Shown one piece after another: positions 56,052 through 64,000 of a stretch of DNA of 64,000 nucleotides. Position numbers and translations under genes: made by a program. Positions within the stretch are counted from its first letter, which is position 1. Each line of letters starts with the position of its first letter. This DNA comes from Motiliproteus sp. SC1-56. Lineage in GTDB: Bacteria; Pseudomonadota; Gammaproteobacteria; Pseudomonadales; Balneatricaceae. The DNA lies in the NCBI RefSeq assembly GCF_017309075.1, contig NZ_JAEMGS010000013.1, positions 39,240 through 103,239 on the forward strand, read 5' to 3'. The notes under the pieces are model-generated. The model was given only the letters and a program-made list of their open reading frames with translations, was not told the DNA's origin and did no database searches.

Positions 56052-57109
56052 AGCTGCTCGACCGCTATATCGCCCGCACCATTCTGGTGGTTTGCGTGGG
56101 GGTGCTTTTTACCATCACGGCGTTGGACCTGCTGTTTGCGTTTATCGCAGAGCTGGAGGACATCCGCGGTGACTACACCCTGTCCGCTGCCATCGAGTAC
56201 ACCCTGATGACCGCGCCCCGCCGTTTTTATGAATACGTGCCCATGTCGGTGCTGGTGGGTTGCCTGGTGGGCTTGGGATTGCTGGCCAACAATTCCGAGC
56301 TGACCGTGATGCGCGCGGCGGGGATCAGCAAGTTGCGCATTCTCGGCGCCGTGATGCAGCCGGTCCTGCTGCTGATCCTGATCTGTACGCTTTTGGGGGA
56401 GTACGTGGCCCCGCGCACCGAGCAGGCGGCGGTCGCCGAGCGCGCCATCGCCCGGGGCGGCCAGGATACCCTGGTGCAGGGCGGCGCCTGGCTGCGGGAT
56501 GCAAAACGTTTCCTGCATGTCAACGCGGTGCGCCCTGACGGCTCCCTGCACGGGATCACCTTCTATCAGCTGGGCGAGCAGCGGACACTGGCCCAGGCGG
56601 GCTTTGCCCGCCGCGCCGATTATCGCCCCGACGGGCAGTGGTTGCTGCAGGATATTCGTGTGACCCACTTTGAGGAGGGGCGGACCCGCGTCGAACAGCT
56701 GGCGCAACAGGCGTGGACGTCGGCGCTGACCCCGGACCTGCTGAAGGTTCTGGCCGCCGACCCCGAGCGCATGTCGATGCGCGGCCTCTACCGCTACACC
56801 CAGTACCTGGGGGGGCAGGATGTCAACGCCACGGCGTATCGCCTTGCCTTCTGGAATAAACTGCTGTTGCCGGTGGCGGTCATTGGCCTGGTGCTGGTGG
56901 CCATGTCATTTGTGTTCGGCCCGCTGCGTTCGGTGCCCATGGGGCAACGGATCATGGTGGGGATCGTGGTGGGGCTGACGTTCAAGATTGTCCAGGATCT
57001 GCTCGGTCCGGCCAGCACCGTCTACGGCTTCTCGCCCCTGATCGCGGCCCTCAGCCCGATCGCGCTTTGCTACCTGATCGGCGGCTGGCTGCTCAAGCAG
57101 GCCCGTTAA
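56048..57109 (+). CDS. lptG: LPS export permease LptG
   Basis: The protein has 353 residues, starting with MKLLDRYIARTILVVCVGVLFT at the ATGA overlap with lptF. Six membrane helices and a periplasmic domain are evident, with RAAGISKLRILGAVMQP as the LptB-coupling region. It pairs with LptF. Its end overlaps the convergent RDD gene by four bases. Confidence 0.97.
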   Translation: MKLLDRYIARTILVVCVGVLFTITALDLLFAFIAELEDIRGDYTLSAAIEYTLMTAPRRFYEYVPMSVLVGCLVGLGLLANNSELTVMRAAGISKLRILGAVMQPVLLLILICTLLGEYVAPRTEQAAVAERAIARGGQDTLVQGGAWLRDAKRFLHVNAVRPDGSLHGITFYQLGEQRTLAQAGFARRADYRPDGQWLLQDIRVTHFEEGRTRVEQLAQQAWTSALTPDLLKVLAADPERMSMRGLYRYTQYLGGQDVNATAYRLAFWNKLLLPVAVIGLVLVAMSFVFGPLRSVPMGQRIMVGIVVGLTFKIVQDLLGPASTVYGFSPLIAALSPIALCYLIGGWLLKQAR

Positions 57110-57552
57110 GGCTTTTTCCGGGGCTTGGGCACCCGCACCACCCGGCTTTCAGAGTAGCGGTCGTGCCAGGTCAGTCCCTGCCGGTCAAACAGCATCCACC
57201 AGTAACCAAGGCCCAGCGGCAGGGCGGCGGCCATGGCGGCAAAGAACCTTATCAGCGCCTGTAGCGGGGTGATGGTAAAGCCGTCGGGGGTTTGTATGCG
57301 GATCCGCCAGGCTTGCATGCCCAGGGTCTGGCCGCTGCGGGTCCAGAAGCCGGCAAAGAAGATAAAGGTGATCAGGAACAGGCAGCTTTTAAAGAAGGGG
57401 CCTTCGACGGCCTCTCCCCCGTTAAGGCCGACCCCGATGGCACCGATCAGCATCCACAGTGCGATGACGATCAGCGAATCGTAGAGCATGGCGGCCAGAC
57501 GCAGAAGCAGGGAGGCGGGCTGAAAGGGTTCAGAGGAAGAAAACTTGCGCAT
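57106..57552 (-). CDS. RDD family membrane protein
   Basis: The protein has 148 residues. The RDD motif is present: PASLLLRLAAMLYDSLIVIALWML. Two to three hydrophobic helices follow with GQTLGMQAWRIRI. The function is unknown; some members are ion transporters. It is convergent with lptG, as in related genomes. Confidence 0.9.
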   Translation of the reverse strand: MRKFSSSEPFQPASLLLRLAAMLYDSLIVIALWMLIGAIGVGLNGGEAVEGPFFKSCLFLITFIFFAGFWTRSGQTLGMQAWRIRIQTPDGFTITPLQALIRFFAAMAAALPLGLGYWWMLFDRQGLTWHDRYSESRVVRVPKPRKKP

Positions 57553-57656
57553 GGGACCTCACCGGGCATAGGGGGCGGCCATTCTAGCCCAAGATGAAAA
57601 CCGATGCAGCCGCCTGCCGGTGTTGCCCGGACAGGGCCCAGGGGGAGAAGCGCCGG

Positions 57657-58040
57657 TCAGGGGGTGTTCAGTAGTTCGATCCGGTAACCGTCCGGGTCCT
57701 CGATAAAGGCCAGCACGCTGTTGGTGTGCTTCATCGGGCCGGGCTCACGCAAAACGTGCCCCCCCTTGCTCTTGATCCGGTCGCAGGCAGCGTAGACATC
57801 GTCGACGCCGATGGCGATATGGCCGAAGCCGGTGCCCAGGTCATAGCTGGTCACCTCCCAGTTATGGGTCAGTTCCAGCACGCTCTCCTGGGCCTCTTCA
57901 CCGTAGCCGAGAAAGGCTAGGGTGAACTTGCCTTCCGGGTAGTCGCGCCGGCGCAGCAGGCGCATGCCGAGCATGTCGGTATAGAAACTGATGGCCTTCT
58001 CCAGGTCGGAGACTCGAAGCATGGTGTGCAGAATCCGCAT
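57657..58040 (-). CDS. gloA: Lactoylglutathione lyase (glyoxalase I)
   Basis: The protein has 127 residues, the usual bacterial size. The motifs MRILHTMLRVSDLEKAISFYTDMLGM, LELTHNWEV, GFGHIAIGVDDVY and FIEDPDGYRIELL include the metal ligands (His5, Glu in LELTHN, His in GHIA, Glu in RIELL). It detoxifies methylglyoxal with glutathione. GGAGAC precedes the start. Confidence 0.96.
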   Translation of the reverse strand: MRILHTMLRVSDLEKAISFYTDMLGMRLLRRRDYPEGKFTLAFLGYGEEAQESVLELTHNWEVTSYDLGTGFGHIAIGVDDVYAACDRIKSKGGHVLREPGPMKHTNSVLAFIEDPDGYRIELLNTP

Positions 58041-58111
58041 GGCGGTCTCCTTGCCGGTGGGAGGCCCGCAGGGCCCGATTGATGCGCTGTACAGCCCATT
58101 CGCCCATTGCG

Positions 58112-58117
58112 TATAAT
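58112..58117 (+). promoter_or_regulatory. Consensus -10 box upstream of the phasin gene
   Basis: TATAAT lies 37 bases upstream of the phasin start. The sequence 17 bases further upstream (GTACAG) is a weak -35. Confidence 0.45.
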
Positions 58118-58153
58118 CAATTCAAACGCTGAGCTAAGGAAAAGGTAGCCTAT

Positions 58154-58483
58154 ATGTTCCAAGACATGACCAAGCAGATGAGTCGCTCCATGGAGCCGAT
58201 GAAAACCCTGGTGGAGATCCAGGCCAAGATGCTGGAACAACTGACCCGACAGCAGATAGCCTGCGCCCAGAGCTGCGTTGAGGCAACCATGGAGCAGTCC
58301 AAGGAACTCTCCGCCTGTAAAACCCCGGAAGATCTGCTTAAGCTTCAGCAAGCCTACGCCAAAGGGCTGGAGGACACCCTGCAGAAAGCCAGCGCCGCCA
58401 ACATGGACGCCCTCAACGAGGCGCGGGAGCAGATGGAGAAACTGACCCGCGAAGCGTTCGATTCCCTGACTCCCAAGCGCTGA
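58154..58483 (+). CDS. Phasin family protein
   Basis: The protein has 109 residues, almost wholly helical: PMKTLVEIQAKMLEQLTRQQIACAQSCVEATMEQSKELSACKTPEDLLKLQQAYAKGLEDTL and further heptads. This matches phasin-family polyhydroxyalkanoate granule-associated proteins. No pha synthase gene is in the window. It ends in a strong terminator. Confidence 0.82.
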   Translation: MFQDMTKQMSRSMEPMKTLVEIQAKMLEQLTRQQIACAQSCVEATMEQSKELSACKTPEDLLKLQQAYAKGLEDTLQKASAANMDALNEAREQMEKLTREAFDSLTPKR

Positions 58484-58499
58484 AGGCGGGGCGAATACC

Positions 58500-58522
58500 A
58501 AGGCAGCCCAGGCTGCCTTTTT
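58500..58522 (+). terminator. Rho-independent terminator of the phasin gene
   Basis: AAGGCAGCC-CA-GGCTGCCTT forms a stem of up to nine base pairs (fewer if the loop opens) and is followed by TTT and TG. It lies 17 bases after the stop codon. Confidence 0.85.
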
Positions 58523-58574
58523 GTTTGCCTCGATCCAGCCCCTTCGTGTGTATGCAGCAAGAGACCCAAGCAAC

Positions 58575-59087
58575 GTGAAAATAGCCCTGTTCTACGGATC
58601 CACTACCGGCAACACCGAGGATGTCGCCGAGCAAATTCAGCGTACCTTGGGTTTGGAGCGGGTGGATCTTTACGACATCGCCGACGAGCCGCTGAGTCAC
58701 GCCAGTGGTTACGAACACCTCATCATGGGCATTCCTACCTGGGATTACGGAGAAATCCAGTCCGAGTGGGAGGATATCTGGGACGAGCTGGATCATCTGG
58801 AACTGTCCGGTAAGACGGTTGCCCTGTTTGGCCTGGGCGATCAGATCGGTTATGGCGAATGGTTTCTAGACGCCATGGGGCTGCTGCACGACAAGCTGGT
58901 GGAGCGGGGGGCAAAACTAGTGGGTTATTGGCCGGTGGAGGGCTACACCTTCGAGGCCTCCAAGGCACTTACCGAGGACGGCACTCATTTCGTCGGACTG
59001 GCGGTGGATGAGGACGGCCAGCATGAACTGACCGAGGAGCGGGTTCAGCGCTGGTGCCAGCAGGTCCTTGCCGAGTTCGAAAGCTGA
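58575..59087 (+). CDS. Long-chain flavodoxin
   Basis: The protein has 170 residues from a GTG at 58575, where the flavodoxin fold begins (KIALFYGSTTGNTEDVAEQI); the longer frame runs into the phasin terminator. The phosphate loop is GSTTGNTE, and GIPTWDYGEIQ and GLGDQIGYGEWF follow. YWPVEGYTFEASKAL is the loop insertion of long-chain flavodoxins (FldB/NifF type). It carries electrons at low potential. The dgkA gene follows after one base. Confidence 0.92.
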   Translation: MKIALFYGSTTGNTEDVAEQIQRTLGLERVDLYDIADEPLSHASGYEHLIMGIPTWDYGEIQSEWEDIWDELDHLELSGKTVALFGLGDQIGYGEWFLDAMGLLHDKLVERGAKLVGYWPVEGYTFEASKALTEDGTHFVGLAVDEDGQHELTEERVQRWCQQVLAEFES

Positions 59088-59088
59088 T

Positions 59089-59475
59089 ATGGCCAAGCCG
59101 GGCCTGACCGGGCTGAGTCGCCTGACGAGGGCGACCGGTTATTCTCTGCAGGGGCTGCGCGCATGCTGGCGTCACGAGGCAGCCTTCCGCCAGGAGGTGG
59201 TTGCAGTGTTGCTGCTGGCGCCGCTGGCCTTCGCGGTGGGCGATACCCTGGCGCAGGTGGCATTGCTTCTGGCTTCGCTGGGGTTGCTGCTGGTGGTGGA
59301 GCTGCTCAACTCGGCGCTGGAAGCGTTGGTTGACCGGGTGGGGGAGGAGTACCATGAGCTCTCCGGCCGTGCCAAGGACATGGGCTCAGCCGCGGTGCTG
59401 CTGACCCTCTTGACCGTGGTCGTGGTGTGGGCGTTGGTGCTGGTGGAGAACTGGCTCTTGCCGGTGTTGTCGTAG
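59089..59475 (+). CDS. dgkA: Diacylglycerol kinase DgkA
   Basis: The protein has 128 residues from the ATG at 59089. Three membrane helices are evident, with the catalytic region VVELLNSALEALVDRVGEEYHELSGRAKDMGSAAV. It phosphorylates diacylglycerol to phosphatidate in the inner membrane. It lies one base after the flavodoxin gene. Confidence 0.96.
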   Translation: MAKPGLTGLSRLTRATGYSLQGLRACWRHEAAFRQEVVAVLLLAPLAFAVGDTLAQVALLLASLGLLLVVELLNSALEALVDRVGEEYHELSGRAKDMGSAAVLLTLLTVVVVWALVLVENWLLPVLS

Positions 59476-59518
59476 TGAAGTTGCCGTGGCGAGAGGCGGC
59501 TATTTAGAGGAAATGTCT

Positions 59519-60121
59519 ATGAACGTTCTTAATGCTGTTCGCACCTCGATCCTGGGTTTTTTGTTGCTGGCGCTGGTTCCCGCGCAGGCGAATGAAACCC
59601 CTCGGGGGGTGATTGAAGGGCGCTATAACTCGTTGCTGCAGTTGATCGAGGAGCAGGTCTTGGTTGCCGGCATGCCCCAGGAGGAGTTGCTGGGACTGAT
59701 GGAGCGCGAGCTGGTGCCGGTGGTGGATTTTCCCCGGGTGGCACGCAAGGTGATGGGCAAGTACGCGCGTCGGGCCTCCGAGGCGCAGCTTGGGAACTTC
59801 ACCGAGATCTTCAAAACGACGCTGGTCTCCACCTACAGCAAGGGGCTGAACCAGCTGGACCAGCTGGATCACGTGGTGATCGAGGACCCTATCCTGGATA
59901 GCGACGGCAGCCGTGCCAAGGTGCCCACCGAGGTGGTGCTCACCGGCGGCGAACGCTACAAGGTGATCTACTCCATGTTCGAATCCGACGGCCGCTGGCT
60001 GATCGAAAATATCGTCGTCGAAGGGGTCAATATCGGCCTAGTGTTCAAGAACCAGTTCGCCCACTACATGGAGAACTACAACCGCGACATCGACCAGGTG
60101 ATCGCTCACTGGGGCGACTGA
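59519..60121 (+). CDS. MlaC-family periplasmic phospholipid-binding protein
   Basis: The protein has 200 residues from the ATG at 59519, preceded by GAGG at eight bases; it has a signal peptide ending PAQA. The MlaC pattern is visible: LVPVVDFPRVARKVMGKYARRASEAQLGNFTEIFKTTLVSTYSKGL. MlaC carries phospholipids between the outer membrane and the MlaFEDB complex. No other mla gene lies nearby, so it is an orphan copy. Confidence 0.92.
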   Translation: MNVLNAVRTSILGFLLLALVPAQANETPRGVIEGRYNSLLQLIEEQVLVAGMPQEELLGLMERELVPVVDFPRVARKVMGKYARRASEAQLGNFTEIFKTTLVSTYSKGLNQLDQLDHVVIEDPILDSDGSRAKVPTEVVLTGGERYKVIYSMFESDGRWLIENIVVEGVNIGLVFKNQFAHYMENYNRDIDQVIAHWGD

Positions 60122-60312
60122 CCCTGCTCCAGGCCTGCAGGCTCTGCTTGGAATCCTGGCAAGGCCATGAATCAATGAGAACCCACTGCGGGCAGGCTCA
60201 GGAGGCTTGGCAGTGGCCCTCGCCGGGCGGCGGCCCCGCCCACCCGGCTATTCAAACCCCCCGGGGATTCAGTTAGAATTTCCGGTTTTCCCAATCCAGG
60301 CCCGAAACACCC

Positions 60313-61410
60313 ATGATAGAAGTCAATCCGATCCAGTTGCGGATCAAGGATATCGCGTCGCGCACCCAGTCGCTCAAGCAGTACCTGGACTACGAGACCA
60401 AGCACGAGCGGCTGATCGAGGTGGAGCGAGAGCTGGAACAGCCCTCCGTGTGGGACGAGCCCGAGCGGGCGCAGGCCCTGGGCAAGGAACGGGCCAGTCT
60501 GGAGCAGGTGGTCAAGACCCTCGACGCGTTGGAAAACGGGGTTAATGATACCCGTGAATTGCTGGAGATGGCGGTGGAGGAGGAAGACGCCGACACCGTT
60601 GCCGAGGTGGAGTCCGAGCTCGACGGCCTGACTGCGCGCCTGGAGACGCTGGAGTTCCGGCGCATGTTCTCCGGCGAAATGGACCCCAACAATGCCTTCC
60701 TCGATATCCAGGCCGGCTCCGGCGGCACCGAGGCCCAGGACTGGGCCAATATGCTGCTGCGCATGTACCTGCGCTGGGGCGAGGACAAGGGCTTCAAGGT
60801 GGAAATTCAGGAAGTGAGCGCCGGCGAGGTGGCGGGCATCAAGAGCGCCACGGTCTCTTTCCAGGGCGAGTACGCCTTCGGCTGGCTGCGCACTGAAACC
60901 GGGGTGCACCGGCTGGTGCGCAAGTCACCGTTTGACTCGGGTAACCGGCGTCACACCTCTTTTTCCTCCGTCTTCGTCTCGCCGGAAATTGACGACAGTG
61001 TCGAGATCGAAATCAACCCCGCCGACGTACGTACCGACACCTACCGCGCCTCCGGCGCCGGCGGTCAGCACGTCAACAAGACCGATTCGGCGGTGCGCCT
61101 GACCCACGAGCCGACTGGTATCGTGGTGCAGAGCCAGAGCCAGCGCTCCCAGCACCAGAACCGCGACAAGTGTTGGCAGATGCTGCGGGCCAAGCTCTAC
61201 GAGCACGAGATGCTCAAGCGCGCCGAAGCCGCCCAGGCGGTAGAGGAGAGCAAGTCCGATATCGGCTGGGGCAGCCAGATTCGCTCCTACGTGCTTGACG
61301 ATCAGCGCATCAAGGATCTGCGCACCAACGTCCAGACCAGCAACTGCGATAAGGTACTGGACGGCGATCTCGACCAGTTTATCGAAGCCAGCCTCAAGGC
61401 CGGCCTCTAA
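60313..61410 (+). CDS. prfB: Peptide chain release factor 2, without programmed frameshift
   Basis: The protein has 365 residues in one open frame. The stop-codon recognition motif SPF is in [16 protein letters not shown] and the peptidyl-hydrolysis motif GGQ in [17 protein letters not shown]2 releases peptides at UGA and UAA. In most bacteria the gene has an in-frame UGA at about codon 26 (CTTTGAC) read by +1 frameshift; here the site reads TACCTGGACTAC, so neither the slippery CTT nor the stop is present. lysS follows. Confidence 0.97.
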   Translation: MIEVNPIQLRIKDIASRTQSLKQYLDYETKHERLIEVERELEQPSVWDEPERAQALGKERASLEQVVKTLDALENGVNDTRELLEMAVEEEDADTVAEVESELDGLTARLETLEFRRMFSGEMDPNNAFLDIQAGSGGTEAQDWANMLLRMYLRWGEDKGFKVEIQEVSAGEVAGIKSATVSFQGEYAFGWLRTETGVHRLVRKSPFDSGNRRHTSFSSVFVSPEIDDSVEIEINPADVRTDTYRASGAGGQHVNKTDSAVRLTHEPTGIVVQSQSQRSQHQNRDKCWQMLRAKLYEHEMLKRAEAAQAVEESKSDIGWGSQIRSYVLDDQRIKDLRTNVQTSNCDKVLDGDLDQFIEASLKAGL

Positions 61411-61440
61411 GTTTTACGTTTTTACAGGGTTCCTATCTAC

Positions 61441-62970
61441 ATGTCCGACAACAGCCAGCAAGACGCCCCTCTACAGGAAGAAAACCGCCTGGTGGCCGAG
61501 CGCCGCGAGAAGCTCCAGGCGATCCGCGCCGACGATCCCAAGTCCAACGGCTTTCCCAACAGCTTCCGCCGTGACAGCTATGCCCAGGATCTGCAGGACG
61601 CCCACGGCGACAAGAGCAAGGAAGAGCTGGAGGCGGCCGGGATTCGAGTGGCGGTGGCCGGACGCATCATGCTCAACCGCGGTGCCTTCGCGGTGCTGCA
61701 GGACATGACCGGGCGGATCCAGCTCTACGTCAACAAGCAGGCCCGCGCCTTTGCCAAGTCGCTGGACCTCGGTGACATCGTCGGCATCAAGGGCACCCTG
61801 CACAAGTCCGGCAAGGGCGACCTCTACGTCGACATGGAAGAGTGTGAGCTGCTGACCAAGAGCCTGCGTCCGTTGCCGGACAAGCACAAGGGGCTGCAGG
61901 ACACCGAGATGCGCTACCGCCAGCGCTACGTCGACCTGATCACCAACGAGCAGTCGCGCAAGGTGTTCGAGATTCGCGCCAAGGTGGTGGCCGGAATCCG
62001 CAATTTCCTCAGCGAGCGCCGCTTTGTCGAGGCGGAGACCCCGATGCTGCAGGTGATTCCCGGTGGCGCCACCGCGCGGCCTTTCGTCACCCATCACAAT
62101 GCGCTGGATATCGACATGTACCTGCGCATCGCCCCCGAGCTTTACCTGAAGCGACTGGTGGTGGGTGGTTTTGAGCGGGTGTTCGAGATCAACCGCAACT
62201 TCCGCAACGAGGGACTCTCCACCCGTCACAACCCCGAGTTCACCATGCTGGAGTTCTACCAGGCCTACGCCGATTACAAGGACCTGATGGACCTGACCGA
62301 GGAGATGCTGCGCACCCTGGCGAACGATATCCTCGGCACCACCACCCTGGTCAACACGGTGCGGGATGAGAACGGCGAGGTGCTGGAGACCCTGGAGTAC
62401 GACTTGGGCCAGCCGTTCCAGCGCATGAGCGTGTTCGACTCGATCCTCCATTTCAACCCGGACATCAAGCCCGAGGCCCTGGCCAACGAGCACGCAGCCC
62501 GGGAGATCGCTGCGCGTCTGGATATTCCGGTCAAGGAGAGCTGGGGACTGGGCAAACTGCAGATCGAGATCTTCGAGAAGACGGTGGAGCATCGCTTGCA
62601 CCAGCCCACCTTCATCACCGAGTACCCCACCGAGGTTTCGCCCCTGGCCCGGCGCAACGATGACAACCCCTTTGTTACCGACCGCTTCGAGTTCTTCCTC
62701 GGCGGGCGGGAAATCGCCAACGGCTTCTCCGAGCTTAACGATGCCGAGGATCAGGCCGAGCGCTTTAAGGCCCAGGTGGCGGAAAAGGACGCCGGCGATG
62801 ACGAGGCGATGCATTTTGATGCCGACTACATCAACGCCCTCGAGTACGGTCTGCCCCCCACAGCGGGGGAAGGGATCGGTATCGACCGGCTGGTGATGTA
62901 TTTCACCGACTCGCCCTCGATCCGAGACGTGCTGCTCTTTCCCCACATGCGCCCCGAAAAGGCGCAGTAA
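61441..62970 (+). CDS. lysS: Lysyl-tRNA synthetase, class II
   Basis: The protein has 509 residues. The OB-fold anticodon domain ([30 protein letters not shown]) is followed by class II motifs: motif 2 [24 protein letters not shown] and motif 3 [30 protein letters not shown]. It charges tRNA-Lys. The prfB-lysS order is conserved in gammaproteobacteria. Confidence 0.98.
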   Translation: MSDNSQQDAPLQEENRLVAERREKLQAIRADDPKSNGFPNSFRRDSYAQDLQDAHGDKSKEELEAAGIRVAVAGRIMLNRGAFAVLQDMTGRIQLYVNKQARAFAKSLDLGDIVGIKGTLHKSGKGDLYVDMEECELLTKSLRPLPDKHKGLQDTEMRYRQRYVDLITNEQSRKVFEIRAKVVAGIRNFLSERRFVEAETPMLQVIPGGATARPFVTHHNALDIDMYLRIAPELYLKRLVVGGFERVFEINRNFRNEGLSTRHNPEFTMLEFYQAYADYKDLMDLTEEMLRTLANDILGTTTLVNTVRDENGEVLETLEYDLGQPFQRMSVFDSILHFNPDIKPEALANEHAAREIAARLDIPVKESWGLGKLQIEIFEKTVEHRLHQPTFITEYPTEVSPLARRNDDNPFVTDRFEFFLGGREIANGFSELNDAEDQAERFKAQVAEKDAGDDEAMHFDADYINALEYGLPPTAGEGIGIDRLVMYFTDSPSIRDVLLFPHMRPEKAQ

Positions 62971-62978
62971 CTTGATCA

Positions 62979-63003
62979 CCCGCTCAGACAGCCCCTGAGC
63001 GGG
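62979..63003. repeat. Perfect 9-bp hairpin between lysS and ung
   Basis: CCCGCTCAG and CTGAGCGGG are exact reverse complements around a 7-base loop, nine bases after the lysS stop. There is no T-run, so it may stabilise the transcript end or act as a Rho-dependent stop. Confidence 0.55.
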
Positions 63004-63066
63004 GACGCTTCCGGTATCAGGCGGGCCCGCGGCGGCAGGCGCTGGCGGCAGGCCGTGGAGAGAAAC

Positions 63067-63762
63067 GTGACCGACACCGAGCACCTGAACCTGGAACCCG
63101 GCTGGAAACAGGCCCTCGAGGCTGAATTTCAACGGGATTACATGAAGTCCTTAGGCGCCTTCCTGGCTGAGGAGAAGGCCCGGCGCAAGGTCATCTACCC
63201 CCAGGCCAAAGACCGCTTCAACGCGCTCAATTACACCCCTTTGGACCGGGTCAAGGTGGTGATCCTCGGCCAGGACCCTTACCACGGTCCGGGCCAGGCG
63301 CACGGGCTGTGCTTTTCGGTGCGCCCGGGAGTTAAGGTGCCGCCCTCCTTGGTCAACATCTACAAGGAGCTGGCTGCGGACCTGGGGGTGAGGCCCGTGG
63401 CGCACGGTAATCTCGAGTCCTGGTCCTCCCAGGGGGTGTTGCTGCTCAACTCTGTGCTTACCGTGGAACAGGGGAACGCCGCGTCCCACCGGGGCAAGGG
63501 CTGGGAGACCTTCACCGACCGGATCACTCACCTGCTCAATGAGGAGCACGACGGGCTGGTCTTTATGCTCTGGGGCGGCTACGCGCAAAAGAAGGGGAGC
63601 TTTATCGACCGTCAGCGCCACAAGGTGCTGGAGGGGCCGCACCCCTCGCCGCTCTCTGCGCACCGGGGCTTTTTCGGTTGCCGGCATTTTTCCCAGGCCA
63701 ATGATTATCTGGTGAGCCGGGGCCAAGACCCCATCGACTGGCAGCTACCGGAAACACCCTGA
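63067..63762 (+). CDS. ung: Uracil-DNA glycosylase, family 1
   Basis: The protein has 231 residues from the GTG at 63067, preceded by GGAG at six bases. The catalytic motif is [22 protein letters not shown] (with the family Asp) and the DNA intercalation loop is [14 protein letters not shown]. It removes uracil from DNA. It lies 96 bases after lysS. Confidence 0.97.
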   Translation: MTDTEHLNLEPGWKQALEAEFQRDYMKSLGAFLAEEKARRKVIYPQAKDRFNALNYTPLDRVKVVILGQDPYHGPGQAHGLCFSVRPGVKVPPSLVNIYKELAADLGVRPVAHGNLESWSSQGVLLLNSVLTVEQGNAASHRGKGWETFTDRITHLLNEEHDGLVFMLWGGYAQKKGSFIDRQRHKVLEGPHPSPLSAHRGFFGCRHFSQANDYLVSRGQDPIDWQLPETP

Positions 63763-64000
63763 GTTTTCGTCCGTTGCACTGGGGGAGTCATGTTTGTAAT
63801 CGCCGAGCGCAGGCAGGGGCGCCATTCGGCGCAAAGTCGCCCTTTTGGGGTCGTTTTGGTGGGCCGATGGTTTGGGTGTTTCAGATTGCTTGTTGAGCGG
63901 GGACGATGGTTATTTGTTGCGCCCACCCGGGCGCCTTCATTTCTTTGCCGCGCGGCAAAGAAACAGAAGCAAAGAAACCGCGCCCCAATCAATCGCCCTG
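63763..64000. other. Noncoding end region with a 24-base perfect palindrome
   Basis: I see no gene here. A 24-base perfect palindrome spans 63940-63963 (arm TTTCTTTGCCGC), followed by a direct repeat of GCAAAGAAAC four bases apart. Such sequences recur as dispersed repeats in many proteobacterial genomes. A gene may start beyond the window. Confidence 0.6.
63940..63963. repeat. 24-base perfect palindrome
   Basis: The arm TTTCTTTGCCGC meets its exact reverse complement without a spacer. GCAAAGAAAC is repeated directly after it. Confidence 0.85.

Noticed and set aside
61471..63132. A 553-codon minus-strand frame opposite lysS
   Set aside because: lysS is unmistakable on the plus strand. The opposite frame has no known motif.

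Overview
The window looks like the chromosome of a GC-rich gammaproteobacterium, most like the Oceanospirillales/Pseudomonadales. The support is gene content and order: miaB-ybeZ-ybeY-corC-lnt, leuS-lptE-holA, lptFG divergent from pepA-holC-valS, prfB-lysS, a Pseudomonas-type minor pilin operon (fimT-pilV-pilW-pilX-pilY1-pilE), class II DAHP synthase, a PtsP regulator and a phasin. This placement is inferred from synteny and protein signatures, not from a database search. I saw no rRNA, tRNA, CRISPR array or transposase.

Layout. Bases 1-4850 are accessory. They hold the C-terminus of an SMC/SbcC-type ATPase (Wadjet JetC/MksB-like), then on the minus strand a SLATT two-TM membrane protein followed by an AT-rich gene that fuses a SIR2-like NADase domain to a Ser/Thr protein kinase. 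A 25-base near-perfect direct repeat (725-749 and 4327-4351) flanks this pair, and about 0.9 kb of hairpin-rich noncoding DNA lies upstream. This is my best candidate for an undescribed, probably anti-phage system. Bases 4850-9810 hold a TetR repressor and a di-iron protein sharing one operator sequence, a repeat-containing lipoprotein, a DUF3549 protein and a GIY-YIG protein. Bases 9885-12180 are a compact operon of two DUF1538 membrane proteins, a PII-like protein and a CBS protein. Bases 12200-18700 are metabolic: YqcC, DAHP synthase, MetR, ArgF, an ArgD-type aminotransferase, Grx4 glutaredoxin and peroxiredoxin.

Bases 18721-26600 are the minor pilin/PilY1 operon, whose PilY1 has a large three-repeat insertion inside its VWA domain. 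Bases 26800-37000 are housekeeping (holA, lptE, leuS, lnt, corC, ybeY, ybeZ, miaB). Bases 37085-41505 hold DUF1820, a DsbA-receiver-GGDEF fusion and PtsP. Bases 41513-49122 form one eight-gene minus-strand unit: a thermostable-hemolysin-family protein, AMP-ligase, haem-oxygenase-like di-iron enzyme, SDR, TPR protein, response regulator, histidine kinase and radical SAM/SPASM protein. PmrA-type boxes with nearly the same spacer sit upstream of its first and last genes, so it looks like a self-regulated, uncharacterised biosynthetic or signalling pathway.

Bases 49356-63762 are again mostly core: valS, holC, pepA, lptF/lptG, RDD protein, gloA, phasin, flavodoxin, dgkA, an orphan mlaC, prfB (without the usual programmed frameshift), lysS and ung. 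The last ~240 bases are noncoding with a perfect palindrome. Several starts were moved inward from the longest open frame because a clear ribosome-binding site precedes an internal start; these choices are stated in each entry.
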